Notes under the pieces: generated by a model | What the model saw: the letters and a program-made list of their open reading frames with translations, nothing else | Database searches by the model: none | What the model was told of the DNA's origin: nothing | Made by a program: the position numbers and the translations under genes | Origin: Gammaproteobacteria bacterium | Lineage (GTDB): Bacteria; Pseudomonadota; Gammaproteobacteria; HK1 | DNA length: 64,000 nucleotides | Assembly (NCBI GenBank): GCA_012103455.1 | Contig: WLWT01000001.1 | Span: forward strand, 2,714,001 to 2,778,000 | Direction: 5' to 3' | In this document: positions 55,190 through 64,000 of the stretch, piece by piece | Position numbering within the stretch: position 1 is the first letter of the stretch | How the letters are laid out: every line of letters starts with the position of its first letter

Positions 55190-55419
55190 GCGCAGTGGGT
55201 TGGCTGTTGCGGTGCGATGGCTGAGGTGGACGGTGTCGATGAACGCCGCTCAAGCACTTCGCCAACAAGCCGGTCCCGATGGGGCTACCGGCGCCATCGC
55301 CCCGGGGAGACCGTTCTCTACGGCCATCGTAGAGCAACCCGCTGAACCGTTGTTCGCCGGGCAAGCAGAGCAGGGCAGAGGGCGTTGCCTCGATACGTAC
55401 GCGAAGAATTCGAGTCGTA
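55190..55419 (+). mobile_element. IS91-like transposase fragment, left copy of the island repeat
   Basis: 230 bp nearly identical to 60661-60890 in the same orientation. It encodes YRRHRPGETVLYG and RALPRYVREEFESY, the N-terminal part of an IS91-type HUH transposase, with a frameshift between them. After 55419 the similarity ends abruptly. Confidence 0.83.
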
Positions 55420-55940
55420 CGCGCCCCGCCCCAATCCCAGCGAAGAGATGGGCCGCTCAGCGCGTCACTGCACCGGTTGGCTCGATTGAAACGCATATTG
55501 GCTATCGATAGCCGCCGCGGCCCCCGCTGTGAGGGTGAGGGGCGTGTCAGTGCGGTTGTCACCGAGCCAGGGGGGATGGCTCGGAGCCTCCAACACCTTT
55601 AACCGCCGCAGCACCGATCTTCCTGATGGCGGGGTGGCATCAATGCCGCGCTGAGCCCACCAATCGCTTGTGCCATTCGAGCCCATGGCCGGCGGTTAGC
55701 GCACGTCACGACACACACGTCGTCAGCTTCAATCGCAACGGCTGCCGGCGAGCGATGCGCCTGATGTAGGGCCTCGCCCAAGCCCCTCGCTGCGCCTATG
55801 GGTGGTCCCTGGGCTTCGCCTGATGAACCTACCTCGAGACTCAGCCAGTCTGCCCCAAAGGCCGCTTAAATTTCCTATCCCCATCCCCGTTGTTTGAATA
55901 GTCCTGTGCAGAAGTGCTCTGACTCCTTCAAAGTTACAGA
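55420..55940. other. 520-bp stretch without a recognised gene
   Basis: GC-rich to about 55870, then it turns AT-rich. A minus-strand frame near 55600-55860 reads AFGADWLSLEVGSSGEAQGP and IEADDVCVVTCANRRPW and could be a decayed gene end; no family recognised. It forms the left inner flank of the island. Confidence 0.4.
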
Positions 55941-56030
55941 ATCGAGTAAAAAGCTTGATTATTGGATATTTACGGATAGAATCGGGTAAGATCAAATAAA
56001 ATCGGATAGAAATACCCTCTAATCGGCTAC
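55941..56030 (+). promoter_or_regulatory. Helically phased 10-bp repeats upstream of fic
   Basis: Units related to ATCGGATAAA start at 55941 (ATCGAGTAAA), 55961 (ATTGGATATT), 55971 (TACGGATAGA), 55981 (ATCGGGTAAG), 55991 (ATCAAATAAA), 56001 (ATCGGATAGA) and 56022 (ATCGGCTAC). Units from 55961 to 56010 are directly joined, and the others keep roughly the same 10-bp phase. All would face the same side of the helix. The last unit touches the fic start codon, so this is a likely operator, perhaps for the Fic protein's own winged-helix domain. Confidence 0.75.
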
Positions 56031-57080
56031 ATGAATTTATCGTCACTGACTATTACACCCGAATTGCTGCGCCTGATCACTGAATTGGATGAATTCAAAG
56101 GAAGTTGGAAAGCAAACAGCGACCAAAGCCCTGAATGCCTGCAAATGCTGCGCCATGTAGCAACCATTGAAAGTGTCGGCTCATCAACCCGTATTGAGGG
56201 TTCAAAGCTGAGTAACAGCGAAATTGAAGTGCTGTTAAGCAATGTGGGCAAGACTTCTTTTCTGACTCGTGATGAGCAAGAGGTGGCTGGCTATGCCGAA
56301 GTCATGGAAATAGTGTTTGAGAACCACCATGAAATTCCGCTCACCGAAAATTACATCAAACAACTTCATGCCACGCTTTTAAGGCACTCGGACAAAGACA
56401 CACGGCACCGTGGGGAATATAAAAAACACCCTAATAATGTCGAGGCCTTTGCCCCGGATGGTACAAGCCTTGGGGTGGTATTTGAAACTACTACGCCCTT
56501 TGATACGCCAAAACAAATGCAAGACTTGCTAAGCTGGGCAAGGGAAACACTGGTAGATAAGGGTTACCACCCTCTGGTGGTTACCGGGGTTTTCAATGTT
56601 GTGTTTTTGGCGATACATCCTTTCCAAGACGGTAATGGGCGTTTATCCCGTGCGCTGGTCAGTTTGCTATTGCTCAAGGCTGGGTATAGCTACATTCCTT
56701 ACAGTTCACTGGAAAGCATCATCGAAAAAAATAAAGATGCCTACTATCTGGCACTACAAAGAACCCAGAAAACTTTGCAGGACGAAAAAATCGACTGGCT
56801 GCCCTGGCTGCGCTTCTTTTTGACTGCTCTCAAGCGACAAAAAGACCATCTGATTGACAAAACTCAATCTTTCCAGCATTACACGGATTTACCCTATGAA
56901 AGCATGTTGATTATGCAATATGTTGATAACAATCAGCGTATTACACTGAAGGAAGCAGAACAACTGACCAATAGAGTATCAAAATCAACCCTTAAAAACC
57001 GTCTGGCTCAACTGGTTGAACAGGGTTTATTGGTACGCCATGGGAAGGCGCGTGGCACATGGTATAGCAAGCTGGGTTAA
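56031..57080 (+). CDS. Fic-domain AMP-transferase with winged-helix C-terminus
   Basis: Class II Fic protein, 349 residues. The Fic motif HPFQDGNGR starts at His196. The autoinhibitory motif is N-terminal, SSTRIEG at 51-57 with Glu56. The C-terminal 70 residues are a winged-helix DNA-binding domain (ITLKEAEQLTNRVSKSTLKN, then LVEQGLLVRHGKARGTWY). Fic enzymes transfer AMP from ATP to Tyr, Ser or Thr hydroxyls; proteins of this layout are widespread and often neutral chromosomal genes of unknown target. Coding is AT-rich. An array of 10-bp repeats ends at the start codon. Confidence 0.93.
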   Translation: MNLSSLTITPELLRLITELDEFKGSWKANSDQSPECLQMLRHVATIESVGSSTRIEGSKLSNSEIEVLLSNVGKTSFLTRDEQEVAGYAEVMEIVFENHHEIPLTENYIKQLHATLLRHSDKDTRHRGEYKKHPNNVEAFAPDGTSLGVVFETTTPFDTPKQMQDLLSWARETLVDKGYHPLVVTGVFNVVFLAIHPFQDGNGRLSRALVSLLLLKAGYSYIPYSSLESIIEKNKDAYYLALQRTQKTLQDEKIDWLPWLRFFLTALKRQKDHLIDKTQSFQHYTDLPYESMLIMQYVDNNQRITLKEAEQLTNRVSKSTLKNRLAQLVEQGLLVRHGKARGTWYSKLG

Positions 57081-57195
57081 CGTGATGGCCGTATAAAAAA
57101 CCGATCTTTCGGTGGGAATGGCTAAGCAAAAACTGACAAAGCATGATACGAGAACTCTTAACAGGTAAAATGCGCTTAACCGGAAAAGAGCACGC

Positions 57196-58317
57196 ATGAA
57201 TAACCAAGACACAGAACTCGATGAAGAATTGAATTCTCCCGAATCAGAAGAAGAGTCGGAATTTCTCGACCCGGTGATGGAGCCATTCAACCCGTCTAAA
57301 ATTGATATTGTGGTTAAACCAAAGTCCCTGGATACCTTGATCGAAAGGATTGAGCATAATGAAATTGATATGAATACGGACTTTCAGCGCCATGCCGACT
57401 TGTGGGATAACGGAAAAATGAGCCGATTGATTGAGTCGATTTTAATCCGATTTCCTTTGCCCGCATTCTATTTTGATGCCTCTGAGGATGATAATTGGTT
57501 GATCGTTGATGGACTCCAGAGGCTATCGTCTATCCGTAAGTTTGTGATCGATAAAAAGTTGCGTTTGAGTGGCCTGGAATTTCTGACGGATTTGCATGGT
57601 TGTACTTACGACAAGCTGCATCGCACTTATCAACGCCGGATTAAGGAATGCCCGGTCACAGTTTATATGATTAAGCCAGGGACGCCTAATGATGTGAAGT
57701 ACTCCGTGTTTAAGCGAATTAATACAGGCGGCTTAACCCTGAATAATCAGGAAATTCGCAATGCCTTGGCAAAACCAAGGGAGCGTAAATTATTGGAAGA
57801 AGCTGCAAATCTGGAATACTCAAAAGCCATGCTAGGCGATCTTTCAAAACGCATGCAGGATCAAGAACTGGTGTTGCGTTTTTGGGCTTTTTATCAGTTG
57901 GATTATTTGAATGAAAAAAAGAATATTACTTCATTCCTGGATAAAGCAATGGAGGAGATTAAAAAAGGCGATGACAATTATCGGGAAATGTTTAGACGCC
58001 AATATTCGTCAGCTATCGAGCGTTGTTACTTCTTATTAGGAGAATCGGGTTTTGAGAAAGACCAATCACCGAGCGCACGTAAACGACTTAAAAATTCTGC
58101 TTTGTTTGAAGTATGGATGGTTGGGTTGGCAAAAATCTCACAACCAGACTTTCAAAAACTACTAAGTCATCAAGCCTTATTTCAGAAAAGGGCCTACGCT
58201 TTGTTGCAGAATAGCGAGTTCTTTGATTCTATTACCTATGCGACCCAGAAAAAAGATCATGTCGAAATACGTCACAGGAAGGCTAAAGAGTTAATTTCAG
58301 AGATGTTAGATGCTTGA
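57196..58317 (+). CDS. DUF262 domain protein
   Basis: 373 residues. After an acidic N-terminus, the DUF262 (GmrSD N-terminal-like, ParB-related) domain has DFQRHADLWDNGKMSRLIES and ILIRFPLPAFYFD, then the nucleotide-site motif DGLQRLSS at 105-112 (usually DGQQR; Q is L here) and KYSVFKRINTGGLTLNNQEI-type FxRxNTGG. DUF262 proteins use NTPs and occur in modification-dependent restriction and other phage-defence loci. The stop overlaps the following ATPase gene by 8 bp. Intact and AT-rich. Confidence 0.9.
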   Translation: MNNQDTELDEELNSPESEEESEFLDPVMEPFNPSKIDIVVKPKSLDTLIERIEHNEIDMNTDFQRHADLWDNGKMSRLIESILIRFPLPAFYFDASEDDNWLIVDGLQRLSSIRKFVIDKKLRLSGLEFLTDLHGCTYDKLHRTYQRRIKECPVTVYMIKPGTPNDVKYSVFKRINTGGLTLNNQEIRNALAKPRERKLLEEAANLEYSKAMLGDLSKRMQDQELVLRFWAFYQLDYLNEKKNITSFLDKAMEEIKKGDDNYREMFRRQYSSAIERCYFLLGESGFEKDQSPSARKRLKNSALFEVWMVGLAKISQPDFQKLLSHQALFQKRAYALLQNSEFFDSITYATQKKDHVEIRHRKAKELISEMLDA

Positions 58318-59417
58318 ATTTATCCACATTAAAAACTTCAAGACTTTACTGGATGCCAATTTTCCGCTTGGTGCATTGAATTTGTTTTCCGGCTTGAATG
58401 GCATGGGTAAATCGACCCTGGTGCAAAGCCTGTTGTTGCTTCGTCAGTCGCATGAGCGAAATACATTAGAGCACAAGGGTCTGTTGCTGAATGGAGATTA
58501 TGTCAACCTGGGCACCGGCAAGGATGCCTTGTCGAGTTTTAGTGATCAGGAAGAAATTATCTTTACCGTCAAATGGAGTGAGTTTGGTGAGGCTGCCAGG
58601 TTTGAATTTGATTATCAGCACGACTCTGATTTGTTACCTCTGCGCCATGCCAATAGTGAAGGTGAATTGGATTCGCTCAGTTTGTTTAATGCCCATTTTC
58701 AGTATCTCAGTGCCGACAGGTTGGAACCGAACAGCCATCACCGATTATCGGAGTTTCATATTCGCGACCTGAAATCTCTGGGGCGACATGGCGAGTATGC
58801 GGTTCACTTTATTGCGGTACATGGCTCCAGAGAAATTGAGATCAACGCATTGAAGCACCCAACGCGGTGTCAAATACCTTGCTGGCGAATATCGAGGCCT
58901 GGATGTCTGACATTACACCGGGTTTAAAAATCAAAGCGGTTGCCCAGCCGCAGTTTAATTCCGCCAGCTTGGGCTACGCATTCAATCAGGGAAAAGAAAC
59001 CACCGAGGATTTAAACCGCAAAATGTTGGTTTTGGTTTGACCTATGTATTACCTGTGGTGACCAGTATAGTCAGCGCATCGCAAGGTGATCTGTTGGTAA
59101 TCGAAAACCCCGAATCACATTTGCATCCGGCAGGTCAATCGATTATGGGCAAGTTGTGTGCCATTGCCGCCCAAAATGGTGTGCAACTTGTTGTGGAATC
59201 GCATTCTGACCATTTTTTGAATGGTATGCGGGTGGCGGTCAAACAAAAGATTATCAACGTGGATGCGATAAAAGTTTTTTTTCTCCAACGCGATATGCAT
59301 GCCTCCATGCATGCTTCTGAGGTTATGTATCCCAAAATTGACATAGATGGCCGGCTTGATTGCTGGCCGGATGGTTTTTTCGACCAATGGGATAAAGAAT
59401 TGGACCAACTTTTATGA
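58310..59417 (+). pseudogene. AAA/ABC-type ATPase with two single-base frameshifts
   Basis: SMC/RecF-like ATPase of about 368 codons. The first frame has FIHIKNFKTLLDANFPLGAL, Walker A GLNGMGKST at 28-36 and LSADRLEPNSHHRLSEFH. Two one-base losses at short runs, CCC at 58858 and AAAA at 59020, move the frame; the parts between and after read NTLLANIEAWMSDITPGLKI and VGFGLTYVLPVV, then Walker B LLVIENPESHLHPAGQS and VVESHSDHFLNGMRVAVK. The layout resembles ATPases with a DUF3696 C-terminus. It overlaps both neighbours (8 bp and ATGA), which shows a co-translated three-gene cassette. Confidence 0.87.
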
Positions 59418-60392
59418 GCCATGGCATTGTCCTGAACCACCACTCTTTACCCTTTGCAAATATTGAGGATGCGAATAAGGGTTTATTACTGTTTCTCAAG
59501 ATTTTAAAAACATGTCGAGCGGCAGGCCTTAAGATTCTTTTGCTTGACGAAGACCAGGACAAGTCATTGATGTGACTTGAATTGACTGCAGGATATTTTG
59601 TAAAGTGATTGGTTTTCGCTGGCTGGAAAAGATGCGCTAATGAGCGATTGGCGCAGGTTGTTAAGATCGCTTGAAACCAAGCAACCACTATTTGAAGCGC
59701 TTGATGCCGAGGCAATTGACAATAAGGTGGAGGTCGGGTTGCTTGGTGAATCAACTGGCAATCGAGTGTTGTTGGCAGCCTATGTTTTGCAGACCTTTTT
59801 AATCAGTTTTTCTACGCAGCAAAAATGGTTGGCTCCAACGATCCGCGTATGGATTTTGGATGTTTCCGCAGAGGTGGAGGAGAAAGAAGGTTCGTTGTTA
59901 AACCTGGTCGATGGCAACAGCCTGGAAGTTCACGAAGAGGATTTGCTCCGTAGGCGAAATGACTTGATCAATTCAGCCAAGGATATATGGAATAATCGAC
60001 GGGAATTGTTTCCCCACCTGACGTTATTGTCCAATCAAATCGGTTCCTCGCTGCAAAACTGGTCGGCCCGACAAGACATTTTACTAAAGGCGCGCGATGG
60101 GCTACATGTGCTGGAACGATTTTGTGCAAAGTGGCAAGGTGGGGAATACAGTGATTATCGCCATGCGTATTTGCAGAAGTTGGGCTTGGCGGCAGAAGTG
60201 AGTGGTGAATCCCCAAGTGTGAGTAATGACCCCAAGAAAAAGAAAGAACGGATGTTTTGGTTGGATGATGGCCGGGAAGTCTATTGTGAAAACCATATAA
60301 AACTGCCTGATGGTTATCGCCTGCATTATTTTCCCGACACGACTCACAAACATATTTATGTGGCATATCTTGGGCCGCATTTGCCTTTATAA
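59414..60392 (+). pseudogene. Third gene of the DUF262/ATPase cassette, broken; family unknown
   Basis: Starts at ATG 59414 overlapping the ATPase stop. The N-terminal part reads MSHGIVLNHHSLPFANIEDA and LKILLLDEDQDKSLM. TGA at 59573 interrupts it (CGA expected), then an extra base near 59602-59604 shifts the frame; from SDWFSLAGKDALMSDWRRLL the last 250 codons are open to 60392. Recognisable features are a charged helical middle and a C-terminal FWLDDGREVYCENHIKLPDG ... HIYVAYLGPHLPL domain. I know no family for it. It may be the effector or specificity part of the cassette. Confidence 0.7.
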
Positions 60393-60399
60393 GTTAGGG

Positions 60400-60507
60400 G
60401 TGATTAAAGTGTGCAATGACCACGACCTGGTGATTATTACACGCAAGAGGGAATCCTCTGTTGTAATGATGTCTTTGGATGATTTCCACGCTATGGAAGA
60501 AGAAGCC
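60400..60507 (+). pseudogene. YefM/Phd-type antitoxin fragment
   Basis: VCNDHDLVIITRKRESSVVM followed by MSLDDFHAMEEE matches the middle of YefM antitoxins (nDhdpviItR, vVlMSLeDye). The first about 18 residues and the C-terminal toxin-binding part are missing and no toxin gene follows. It starts 7 bp after the cassette's last stop. 60508-60660 has no recognised content. Confidence 0.6.
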
Positions 60508-60660
60508 AGTAAACACATCGCGGTGATTTCGCATCGGCGACAGGTCGGAGGCACGTTGGGTAAAAGCTGCTCCCGCGCCAACGCGCCCTCTCCCAATCGG
60601 TTGCGGGCGGTCCATGCGCTCAGCGCAAAGCGCCTCGACGCCCACTGCCGTTATCGATTC

Positions 60661-61680
60661 GCGCAGTGGGCTGGCTGTCGCGGTGCGATGGCTGAGGTGG
60701 ACTGTGTCGATGGACGCCGCTCAAGCGCTTCGCCAACAAGCCGGTAGCCCCATGGGGCTACCGGCGCCATCGCCCCGAGGAGACCGTGCTCTACGGTCAT
60801 CGTAGAACAACCCGCTGAACCGTTCTTGGCCGGGCGAGAAGAGCAGGGCCGGGCGTTGCCTTGATACGTACGCGAAGAATTCGAGTCGTATTGGCGCTGC
60901 GCTTGATTGGAGCATGGCTTGGTACGCGCCCAATGCACGGGCTGTCGCTGACCAAGCACCAGGTAGCGTTGAGCGGTAAACGCCGCGGCGGGTGCTCTTC
61001 GTGTGCATCGCGGTGCCTGGACTAGACGGGCGCGCACCGGGTGGACAATGGGCTGCCGCGTGCACCGTATCGCCAGGGGGTGGTGTCGTTTCCCTGGCCC
61101 CTTCGTCGGCGGTTCGCGGCGCAACCGAAAAGGCTCACCCAGGGGCTTGGTGTAGTGATCCGGGCACTGTCAGCGGCGCGACTCCATCGCGCGCGGGTAC
61201 GGCGCCGCGACGGCGCGCGCACCGCTAGGGTGACTGTCACCGAACGCGTTGGCTCGACGTTGAAGCTGAACGGGCACTGGCCTGTTCTGGCGCTAGCGGG
61301 CATTGACACTTTTGAGCAGGGCAAAGCGCGCTTTCACCGCGCCCCAGCGCCACGACCAGGCGAGTTCGAGGCGCTGCTGAGAACGCTCATCACGCGCATC
61401 ACTCGTACGCGGGTGCGTGCGGGTGTGGGGGTCGGCGAAGATGAGCAGCCCTACCTCGACTTGGACCTCAACTCGCCCTACGAGCCATTGACCCGCGCCG
61501 CCATCGGGTAGGTCATCGCCGCCGGTCCCCAGGCCGGGCGGGCCACGATGCGCCTACCTCACCCTTGGCTGGCCGGCCAATCCAGGGCCGCACTCCCCAA
61601 GCCCTTCATCGCCGCTGGCGCTGGCTTCTCGCTCAACTGCGCGGTGGTCGGCGAGCCAAACGAGCGCGCCACGCTCGCGC
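60661..61680 (+). mobile_element. IS91-like element remnant, right copy of the island repeat
   Basis: The first 230 bp repeat 55190-55419. Further on, fragments of one transposase appear in order and in several frames: VEQPAEPFLAGREEQGRALP, YVREEFESYW, QGVVSFPWPLRRRFAAQPKR, LTQGLGVVIRALSAARLHRA, RRRDGARTARVTVTERVGST, LKLNGHWPVLAL (normally LNLNIHFHMLFLDG, so the HUH-type His pair is lost), EDEQPYLDLDLNSP, and AAGAGFSLNCAVVGEPNERA. Stops and frameshifts make it inactive. It ends in a repeat-element fragment. Confidence 0.83.
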
Positions 61681-61715
61681 CGCAATCGCGGAAAAGTGCA
61701 TTTTTAGCAGGTGCT
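61675..61715 (+). repeat. Dispersed MITE-like element, fragment (copy 8)
   Basis: Only the GTGCATTTTT end remains: CGCCGCAATCGCGGAAAAGT followed by GCATTTTTAGCAGGTGCTC. It is joined directly to the IS91 remnant and marks the right edge of the island. Confidence 0.8.
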
Positions 61716-61797
61716 CTTGCGTGCTGTACGGATCTGTCTAGCGTACCGGGCTGCTAGGGTGTTTCGCTGCCTCCACGCGGCGGCATGAAAGCGGACG

Positions 61798-63258
61798 TTA
61801 AACGGTAAAGCCCGAAGCACCTGCCGGCATGACCCGCGGCGCTTGTTCCCGGTGGCGGCGAATAGCGTGCGCGCCGCCGTATTGGCCGCGCTTGACGAAA
61901 TTACCGTCTCCGGCGCGTCCCACGTACTGGCCAGCGTCGATCACCACCTTGCCGCGCGACAGAACCGTGTGGGTATATCCTTTCACTTTGAAGCCTTCGT
62001 AGGCGCAGTAGTCCACATTCATGTGATGGGTGCGGTGGTTGTGAACGCTGATGGTCTCTTCGTGCTGCGGATCGAAAATGACGATATCCGCGTCGGAGCC
62101 AACAGCGATGGTGCCTTTGTTCGGAAATAAACCGAATATTTTTGCCGCCGTGGTGGAGGTGAGTTCGACGAAGCGGTTGAGATCGATATGCCCGCCGCCA
62201 ACACCGTGGTGGTAGATGAGCGCCAGGCGATTTTCAACGCCGGGCCCACCGTTGGGAATGGCGCTGAAATCATCGCGGCCCAATTCTTTTTGCTCTTTCA
62301 TGCAAAACGGGCAGTGATCGGTGGAGATGACGTCTAGATGCTTGGCGCGCAGGCCCGACCAGAGTTCGCCTTGGTGCCATTGTTCGCGCAGCGGTGGCGT
62401 CAGCACGTATTTGGCCCCGTCGAAACCGGGTTCATCATAGGCTCTGGCGTCCAATAGAAGATATTGCGGGCAGGTCTCGGCATGGGCCATCACGCCCCGC
62501 GCTTGTGCTTGGCGCAGCTCGTACAGGGCTTCATAACAGCTTAGATGCACGATGTACGCAGGTGCTTTTGCCACCTCCGCGATGGCCAGAGCGCGGTGCA
62601 CCCCCTCGGCTTCAAGCCGTGTGGGGCGGGTGAGAGCGTGGTACTTAGGCGTGGTATTGCCCTCGGCGATGGCGGATTTGACCAACTCGTCGATGACGAT
62701 GCCGTTCTCCGCATGCACGCACACCAAGGTGCCGTCTTCTCCTGCTTGGCGCATGGCCCGGTAAATGGTGCCATCGTCCGAGAGCATGACGCCGGGGTAA
62801 GCCATGAAAAGCTTGTAGCTGGTAATGCCTTCGTCCGCCAAGGCACGCATTTCCGGCATGCGCGCTGCCGGCATATCGGTGACGATCATGTGAAAACCAT
62901 AATCGATGGCGGTGCGCCCGGCGGCTTTTTCGTGCCACGCCGCCAATGCCGCCAAAGTCGAGGTGCCGCGGGTTTGCACGGCGAAGTCGATGATGCAGGT
63001 GGTGCCACCGAAGGCGGCGGCGCGGGTGCCGGTTTCGAAAGTGTCCGAGGTTTGCGTGCCACCGAAGGGGAGTTGCAGGTGGGTATGGGGATCGATGCCC
63101 CCAGGGATCACCAACTTGTCCGAGGCGTCGATGATCCGATCCGCATCCATGAGCAGATCTTTGCCGATCAAAGTCACGGTGTCGTCGAGGATAAAAATAT
63201 CGGCGTAATAATCGTCTACCGCCGTCACCACCCGCCCATTCTTGATGAGCACGCTCAT
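61798..63258 (-). CDS. Dihydropyrimidinase / D-hydantoinase
   Basis: Opens the ring of dihydropyrimidines or 5-substituted hydantoins to N-carbamoyl amino acids. 486 residues from ATG 63258 (GGAG upstream). The amidohydrolase metal site is complete: GGIDPHTHLQL, the carboxylated Lys in SYKLFMAY, HAEN, HLSC and STDHCPF. GVENRLALIYHHGVGGG is typical of dihydropyrimidinases. It is divergent from the solute-binding protein gene. The frame is open to 63378 but without a start preceded by a ribosome site. Confidence 0.94.
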   Translation of the reverse strand: MSVLIKNGRVVTAVDDYYADIFILDDTVTLIGKDLLMDADRIIDASDKLVIPGGIDPHTHLQLPFGGTQTSDTFETGTRAAAFGGTTCIIDFAVQTRGTSTLAALAAWHEKAAGRTAIDYGFHMIVTDMPAARMPEMRALADEGITSYKLFMAYPGVMLSDDGTIYRAMRQAGEDGTLVCVHAENGIVIDELVKSAIAEGNTTPKYHALTRPTRLEAEGVHRALAIAEVAKAPAYIVHLSCYEALYELRQAQARGVMAHAETCPQYLLLDARAYDEPGFDGAKYVLTPPLREQWHQGELWSGLRAKHLDVISTDHCPFCMKEQKELGRDDFSAIPNGGPGVENRLALIYHHGVGGGHIDLNRFVELTSTTAAKIFGLFPNKGTIAVGSDADIVIFDPQHEETISVHNHRTHHMNVDYCAYEGFKVKGYTHTVLSRGKVVIDAGQYVGRAGDGNFVKRGQYGGAHAIRRHREQAPRVMPAGASGFTV

Positions 63259-63434
63259 AGCTATCTCCACTAGGTGCGCCGCGAGCTTATCACAGCCGCC
63301 GGCTATCGCTGGCGGGCCAAATAACGGCAAGGGGGGGTTGTTCTCGAGCAGGATTCGGCTATGGTCATGGTTGCCCAATTATCATGGACACACATAGCGC
63401 GTGAACACACAACGCCGATCTCGGGAGCAAGACG

Positions 63435-64000
63435 ATGACAGCAGGCTCGAATAAAAGCGCAGGCATTACGCGTAGAGATTTTCTAGGTAGCACCACCAAA
63501 ACCGTTGCCGTGGGGGCGCTGGCGGGCAGTTTCCCAAGCATCGTTTCGGCGGCCGATCCTATCCGCACTATCGGGCTAGGCGTTAGCATCATCAATGAAA
63601 TCCAGGGTCAGGCCAGCAAGGACTTAGGCTTCAAGGTGCGCGGCCAAGCGCTAGGTTACGGGGCCATGTTCAGCAAGATGCTGAATCAGAACGGCCAGTA
63701 CGAAATCGCCGAGGGTTATTTCAACGACATGGATGTATTCATTCCGTCTAAAGTCTGGCAGCCCATAGACACCACCCGCATTGAGGACTGGGACAAAGTC
63801 ACCGACCTGTGCAAGACCGGCAAGCTCTCCGAGGACTCGAATGTGGGGCAGGGTGATGCACCGGTGCGCCACCTCTGGCTGGATGAGAACGGCAACCGGG
63901 TGGCGGGGCCTAGCCGCTACATTTCCATGGTCCCGGGTTGGCACAACGCCGACTCTATTGGCTATAACCCGCAGGATACTGGCCGCAAGATCGAGAGTTG
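63435..64000 (+). CDS. Tat-exported ABC solute-binding protein (spermidine/putrescine type), C-terminus off the window
   Basis: At least 188 residues. The twin-arginine signal TRRDFLGSTTKTVAVGALAG ends near VSAADP. The body (VWQPIDTTRIEDWDKVTDLC, ISMVPGWHNADSIGYNP) matches PotD-like group 1 extracellular receptors. GGGAG lies upstream of ATG 63435. Next to dihydropyrimidinase, it may take up a polyamine-like or pyrimidine-related compound; the ligand cannot be told. Confidence 0.85.
   Translation, partial: MTAGSNKSAGITRRDFLGSTTKTVAVGALAGSFPSIVSAADPIRTIGLGVSIINEIQGQASKDLGFKVRGQALGYGAMFSKMLNQNGQYEIAEGYFNDMDVFIPSKVWQPIDTTRIEDWDKVTDLCKTGKLSEDSNVGQGDAPVRHLWLDENGNRVAGPSRYISMVPGWHNADSIGYNPQDTGRKIES

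Noticed and set aside
55941..56030. CRISPR array
   Set aside because: Units are 10 bp with no spacers, and no cas gene is present. No other regular repeat-spacer pattern was found in the window.
59573..59575. TGA in the third cassette gene as selenocysteine
   Set aside because: A frameshift follows 30 bp later, no hairpin is evident behind the TGA, and the context suggests an Arg CGA mutated to TGA.

Overview
Organism. The window looks like chromosomal DNA of a gammaproteobacterium. Its conserved blocks are tig-clpP-clpX-lon-[tRNA-Val, tRNA-Asp]-ppiD-fabI, mltD-methyltransferase-rnhA-dnaQ, and surE-pcm-nlpD-rpoS. Most of it is GC-rich; about 56-60.4 kb is clearly richer in A and T. A DddP-like dimethylsulfoniopropionate lyase suggests a marine or marine-host setting. 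The many broken genes and small repeats suggest a genome in decay, as in host-associated bacteria, but genus cannot be read from the sequence. Layout. 0-11.4 kb: an edge-cut dehydrogenase; a metal-binding ABC receptor with a copper chaperone; a DddP-like enzyme; an NMN deamidase/nucleotidyltransferase fusion; an MFS transporter; gamma-glutamyltransferase; a lytic transglycosylase gene interrupted by an amber codon; upp. 12-24.8 kb: half of a tRNA-Lys, tRNA-Leu, then the protein quality-control block through fabI, and a Ser/Thr kinase gene interrupted by an amber codon. 24.9-33.1 kb: mltD, a methyltransferase, rnhA, dnaQ, surE, pcm, nlpD, rpoS and rppH. 33.4-42.1 kb: an aminotransferase, a BisC/TorA-type molybdoenzyme and an RND efflux pair. 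42.1-46.4 kb: gene remnants (IS3 transposase, TonB receptor, DUF1513, FAD oxidoreductase, fumarylacetoacetase) around an intact porin and a DUF599 gene. 46.5-53 kb: an amidase with HyuA and HyuB that could take N-methylhydantoin to sarcosine, followed by three small membrane proteins. 53.3-61.7 kb: an island bounded by 230-bp direct repeats from an IS91-like transposase, with a broken apyrase gene just outside it; inside are a Fic protein and a decayed DUF262/ATPase/unknown-gene cassette resembling a defence locus. 61.8-64 kb: dihydropyrimidinase and the start of a Tat-exported solute-binding protein. Dispersed element. A 136-141 bp repeat (five full-length copies, three fragments) has inverted ends starting GGGC[A/G]CCTCT and, in three copies, exact 4-bp target duplications of the form TNNA. 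A different 99-bp sequence shares the ends and is flanked by TATA. These behave like MITEs moved by one transposase that is not in this window. One end of the element faces the start of four genes, including clpP and the RND adaptor.
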